Below, one piece after another: positions 32,131 through 35,195 of a DNA stretch of 35,195 bases. The stretch is taken from NCBI GenBank assembly GCA_018268335.1, contig JAFDWT010000076.1:9650-44844 (forward strand), read 5' to 3'. Position numbers and translations under genes: made by a program. Source of the stretch: Armatimonadota bacterium (lineage in GTDB: Bacteria > Armatimonadota > Fimbriimonadia > Fimbriimonadales > Fimbriimonadaceae). The notes under the pieces were generated by a model. That model did no database searches and had not been told where the DNA came from. It saw only the letters and a program-made list of their open reading frames with translations. Position 1 is the stretch's first letter; the number at the start of each line of letters is the position of its first letter.

Positions 32131-33431
32131 AGTGGTGGAAAGTCCCCGTTGTCCTGCTTGGCTGCGCCGGCGGCTTTGGAATTGGTTTCTTCCTGCGTGA
32201 CGTCAGCGCTGGGCGCGCGCCGAGCGGCGCGGCTCTAGCTGCCTTTGCCACGAATGGCAACAAGCCGACGCCGACCGAGGTCTTCCAAAGGAATTACGAC
32301 ACGATCATCCGTAAGTACGCGCGGTCGGTCGACCCGACGAATCTGCGCTATGCAGCGATGCAAGGCGCGGTGTCGAGTCTGGGTGACCCCCACACGTCCT
32401 TTTTGGAGCCGGTGGTCGCCGACCGCTTTGCCATGGAGACCCACGGTGACTTCGTCGGCGTCGGCGCCCGGCTGAGCGACGACCCCCAGGGCGCCAAGGT
32501 GGCGGTGGTCTTTAAGAACAGTCCGGCATCTCGGGCCGGCCTGAAGGTCAACGACGTGATCGTGCAAGTCGACGACAACAAGGTGGCCGGATGGGACACC
32601 GACAAGATCGTCAAGCACGTCAAGGGCGAGGCGGGCACCGTCGTCCACTTGACCATCCAGCGGCCCGGCGTCGCGGGGCTGCTCAAGCTCCAGGCGACCC
32701 GCGCCCAAGTCTTCATCCCGACCGCCGAAGCCAAGGTGCTCGATGGCAACATCGGCTACATCTCGGTCGCGACCTTCGCCGAAAACACGCCCGGCCAGTT
32801 CGACGACGCTCTGCAAGAACTGATGAACAAGAAGACAGAGGGCCTGGTCATCGACCTGCGGAGCAACCCCGGTGGGCTCTTGAACGCGGCGAGCGCGATG
32901 CTCGGCCGGTTCGCTGAGAGCAAACAGGTGGTGACCATGAAGCTGCGTGGCGGCCATGTCGTTGAAGAGAAGTCTCCGGCAGGTTCGGTCTGGCCGGTCA
33001 AAGGGCCGGTCGTCATCCTGATCAACGAGGAGTCGGCGAGCGCCAGCGAGATCTTCGCCAGCGACATGCGCCATTGGGTGAAGGCCAAGCTGGTCGGCGA
33101 GCACACCTACGGCAAGATGTCGGTGCAGACCGTGCACACGATTCCGCAGGACATGGCGAGCCTGAAGGTGACGATCGCCCGCTACTTCGTTCCGAGTGGG
33201 GAAGACTATTCCCGCAAGGTGGACGACGACGGCGCGTTCTTGAAGGGCGGCATCGTTCCCGACTATCCGGTCGAGCTGGACTACAAGCCCGACACGATGA
33301 TCGGCGACCCCGCCAAGGACAACCAACTTGCCAAGGCCATCCAAGTCCTGAAGGGCAATCCGACCGAGCCTCCACCAACGGCTCGGCTGCAGGCTCGCAT
33401 CGAGCGGTCCGACGAAGCCCAGGCTTGCTAA
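32127..33431 (+). CDS. S41-family C-terminal processing protease (CtpA/CtpB-like)
   Basis: A 434-residue protein with one N-terminal membrane anchor (about 6-23), so the enzyme is probably outside the cytoplasm. SLGDPHTSFLEP is at 84-95, the PDZ domain at about 105-190 (FVGVGARL, SPASRAGLKVNDVIVQVD) and the core at about 195-400. The catalytic residues are Ser305 in SASASE, Lys330 in YGKMSVQ and Gln334, matching the Ser/Lys/Gln set of Bacillus CtpB; DLRSNPGG at 243-250 is the oxyanion-hole motif. The start GTG 32127 overlaps the stop of the degenerate homologue, suggesting fixed-ratio synthesis. Its substrate is unknown; the rseP product in the same run could act after it. Confidence 0.93.
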   Translation: MKWWKVPVVLLGCAGGFGIGFFLRDVSAGRAPSGAALAAFATNGNKPTPTEVFQRNYDTIIRKYARSVDPTNLRYAAMQGAVSSLGDPHTSFLEPVVADRFAMETHGDFVGVGARLSDDPQGAKVAVVFKNSPASRAGLKVNDVIVQVDDNKVAGWDTDKIVKHVKGEAGTVVHLTIQRPGVAGLLKLQATRAQVFIPTAEAKVLDGNIGYISVATFAENTPGQFDDALQELMNKKTEGLVIDLRSNPGGLLNAASAMLGRFAESKQVVTMKLRGGHVVEEKSPAGSVWPVKGPVVILINEESASASEIFASDMRHWVKAKLVGEHTYGKMSVQTVHTIPQDMASLKVTIARYFVPSGEDYSRKVDDDGAFLKGGIVPDYPVELDYKPDTMIGDPAKDNQLAKAIQVLKGNPTEPPPTARLQARIERSDEAQAC

Positions 33432-33440
33432 GCCTGGGCT
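33416..33440 (+). terminator. Hairpin over the stop codon of the S41 gene
   Basis: AGCCCAGGCTT and AAGCCTGGGCT pair perfectly over 11 bp around a 3-nt loop (GCT). The stop codon TAA (33429-33431) lies partly in the loop. There is no T-run after it, so it may be a weak or factor-dependent terminator or an mRNA 3' end stabiliser. Confidence 0.5.
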
Positions 33441-33451
33441 CTGACGCCGAA

Positions 33452-33483
33452 GGCACTGGAACCGCTTCGCTCTATACAGTGCC
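33452..33483 (+). repeat. 32-bp dispersed hairpin repeat, copy C
   Basis: Identical to copy B except CTATAC for CTATCC on the 3' side. It sits 20 bp after the S41 stop. The adjoining GCCACCCG / CGGGTGGC pair (33481-33500) forms another perfect 8-bp stem with loop TCAG that shares its last three bases. Confidence 0.9.
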
Positions 33484-33535
33484 ACCCGTCAGCGGGTGGC
33501 ATTCGTAGGACCAGGGTTCGCAACGCCAAAACAGG

Positions 33536-33600
33536 TACAATCACAGTCGGCCCAGGTTCAAAATGCCCGGGCCGACTGACACCAGTTGCCAGGAGAAGCA
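33536..33600 (+). promoter_or_regulatory. gyrA promoter and structured leader
   Basis: TACAAT at 33536-33541 is a possible -10 box with no good -35. CAGTCGGCCC (33544-33553) pairs perfectly with GGGCCGACTG (33569-33578) around a 15-nt loop and would form the 5' end of the mRNA. AGGAG at 33591-33595 is a clear ribosome binding site 5 nt before the GTG. Confidence 0.5.
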
Positions 33601-35195
33601 GTGCCCGACCAAGACCCGAGAATCTCCATCGTCCCGATCGAAGACGAGATGTCGCGCAGTTATGTGAACTACGCGATGTCGGTCATCATCGCCCGCGCTC
33701 TGCCCGACGTGCGCGACGGTATGAAGCCTGTCCAGCGCCGCATCCTGTTCGCGATGCGCGACCTGAACCTGACGCCTGACAACTCCACGCAAAAGTGCGC
33801 CAAGGTCTGCGGACAGACGAGCGGTGACTACCACCCCCACGGCGAAGCCATCGTCTACCCGACGCTGGCCCGAATGGTCCAGAACTTCTCGCTCCGTTAT
33901 CCGTTGATTACGGGGCAGGGCAACTTCGGCAGCATCGACGGCGACCCGCCCGCCGCTATGCGGTACACCGAGTGCCGCCTAGCCCCCATCGCTATGGAGC
34001 TGATGGAGGACCTCGACCGCGAGACGGTCGACTGGATGGACAACTACTCCAACACCAGGCAAGAGCCCGTCTGCTTCCCAGGCAAGTTTCCAAACCTCTT
34101 GTGCAATGGCAGCCAGGGCATCGCCGTCGGCATGGCCACCTCGATGCCGCCGCATAACCTGACTGAGGTCTGCAACGCCATCTTGCACCGCATCGACGAA
34201 CCGGAGTGCGAGCTTGAGGCGGTTATGAACCACCTGCCGGGGCCCGACTTCCCGACCTATGGCCTGATCATGGGCACCAAGGGCATGAAGGACGCTTACG
34301 CCACCGGTCGTGGCAGCGTCATCATGCAAGCCAAGACGATGATCGAGCCAGGCGACGCCGGTAAGAGCGTCATTGTCGTCACCGAATTGCCCTATCAGGT
34401 CAACAAGAAGAGCCTGGTCGAAAACATCGCGCAGATCGCCAAGCTCAAGAAGTTTGACGGCATCGTCGGTGTCAACGATTACTCGGACAAGCGCGGCATG
34501 CGTATAGAGGTCGACATCCGCCGCGACGTGAACCCCAACCGAGCACTGAACTACTTGCTCAAGCACACGTCGCTGCGCACCTCGTTCGGCTGCATCATGC
34601 TGTCGCTGATCGGCAACTCGCCGCGCGTGTCGCCGCTCCTGACCCTGCTCGACGAGTACATTAAGCACCGTCGCGACGTCATCGAGCGCCGGACCCGCTA
34701 CGAGCTGTACCGGATCCTCGAAGAAGTCCACCGCCTAGAAGGCTTCCAAATCGCGCGACGCTTCCTGGACGAGGTCATTCGGGTCATCCGCCAAGCTTCC
34801 GACCCGGACCAGGCTCGCGTCCAGTTGGTGCGCCAGTTCGACATGTCGCCCTACCAGGCCAACGCGGTGCTGAACATGCCGCTCCGCCGCCTGACCCAGC
34901 TGGAGCAGTCCAAGCTGGAGGCCGACTACAAAGAGGCCCTGCGCCGGATGCAGGACTTGATGGACATCCTCACTGATCCGGTCCGCCTGACCAACGTCAT
35001 GCGCGACGAGATCAGCGCATTGCGCGACAAGCACGGCGACGAGCGTCGGACCAAGATCATCGGCAGGGAAGTCGGCGAGTTCACCGAAGAGGACTTGATC
35101 CCCGAAGAGGAAGCCATTGTCAGCGTCAGCCGCGACGGCTACATCAAGCGCATCAGTCTGGACAGCTACCGCCAGCAAAAGCGCGGTGGCAAGGG
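33601..35195 (+). CDS. gyrA: DNA gyrase subunit A, C-terminus beyond window
   Basis: The breakage-reunion subunit of gyrase; 531 codons are visible. The N-terminus is MPDQDPRISIVPIEDEMSR from GTG 33601. The active-site Tyr122 is in RYTECRL, at the same number as in E. coli. GyrA identity rather than ParC is supported by QKRGGKG at the very end of the window (from 526), the GyrA-box that starts the DNA-wrapping domain. The quinolone-contact segment reads DYHPHGEAIVYPT, so E. coli Ser83 and Asp87 correspond to Ala83 and Pro87. A strong ribosome binding site precedes the start, unlike many genes here. Confidence 0.97.
   Translation, partial: MPDQDPRISIVPIEDEMSRSYVNYAMSVIIARALPDVRDGMKPVQRRILFAMRDLNLTPDNSTQKCAKVCGQTSGDYHPHGEAIVYPTLARMVQNFSLRYPLITGQGNFGSIDGDPPAAMRYTECRLAPIAMELMEDLDRETVDWMDNYSNTRQEPVCFPGKFPNLLCNGSQGIAVGMATSMPPHNLTEVCNAILHRIDEPECELEAVMNHLPGPDFPTYGLIMGTKGMKDAYATGRGSVIMQAKTMIEPGDAGKSVIVVTELPYQVNKKSLVENIAQIAKLKKFDGIVGVNDYSDKRGMRIEVDIRRDVNPNRALNYLLKHTSLRTSFGCIMLSLIGNSPRVSPLLTLLDEYIKHRRDVIERRTRYELYRILEEVHRLEGFQIARRFLDEVIRVIRQASDPDQARVQLVRQFDMSPYQANAVLNMPLRRLTQLEQSKLEADYKEALRRMQDLMDILTDPVRLTNVMRDEISALRDKHGDERRTKIIGREVGEFTEEDLIPEEEAIVSVSRDGYIKRISLDSYRQQKRGGK

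Noticed and set aside
1-35195. Prophage, insertion sequence, integron, CRISPR or defence island
   Set aside because: No transposase, integrase, recombinase, capsid, Cas or restriction genes and no spaced repeat array were found; gene content is chromosomal.

Overview
This GC-rich window (first impression by eye, not computed) is densely packed with chromosomal genes. Many are joined by ATGA or GTGA stop/start overlaps, GTG starts are frequent, and several -10 boxes lie directly in front of start codons. I see no phage, transposon, tRNA, rRNA or CRISPR signature. The mix includes a LacI-controlled glycoside hydrolase operon, a WbsX/GH99-like protein, a YwrD-type gamma-glutamyltransferase, three DinB-like proteins, FHA/PP2C signalling, and dxr-rseP followed by two S41 proteases and gyrA. 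This would fit a free-living, polysaccharide-using bacterium, possibly of the Armatimonadota (Fimbriimonadia-like). That placement is inference from gene style, not from a marker comparison.

Region 1 (1-5470, minus strand) is one apparent operon: lacI, a CBM4/9-like secreted protein, a secreted GH5 hydrolase, an SDR oxidoreductase and a clan GH-D alpha-galactosidase cut by the window edge. Its promoter lies between two identical, inverted 14-bp LacI-type operators, which suggests auto-repression relieved by a sugar. GH5 plus alpha-galactosidase suggests a galactosylated glycan such as galactomannan, but the substrate is not proven by the sequence.

Region 2 (5606-19857) is a patchwork of short units on both strands: a WbsX/GH99-like protein with a PhnB-like protein, an AlkD-like DNA repair protein, DinB-like proteins, a DUF2142 membrane protein, a DUF899 thioredoxin-like protein, a GMC oxidoreductase with a small partner subunit, a tandem GNAT, a gamma-glutamyltransferase, a DUF5655 protein, a lipoprotein, a VOC protein, a PhyH dioxygenase, a P-loop kinase and a HEAT-like protein. 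Several convergent pairs overlap at their stop codons.

Region 3 (19975-21706, minus) is a two-gene phosphorylation-signalling unit: a double-FHA zinc-ribbon protein with N-terminal TQ/TM repeats, then a PP2C phosphatase. No kinase is in the window.

Region 4 (21798-33431, plus) is a long co-directional run with very small gaps: M28 peptidase, dxr, rseP-like site-2 protease, BtuF-like lipoprotein, mtnP, secreted HEAT-repeat protein, rpiB, a degenerate S41 protease and an intact S41 protease. It ends in a strong hairpin. A structured leader then precedes gyrA, which runs off the right edge.

The main points for a second look are: the S41 pseudoprotease/protease pair sharing a transcription unit with a site-2 protease that has an extra membrane insertion; the double-operator control of the glycan operon; a 32-bp hairpin repeat present three times, once supplying a stop codon; a set of apparently leaderless promoters; a leader with mutually exclusive hairpins before one DinB-like gene; and an unusual quinolone-pocket sequence in GyrA.
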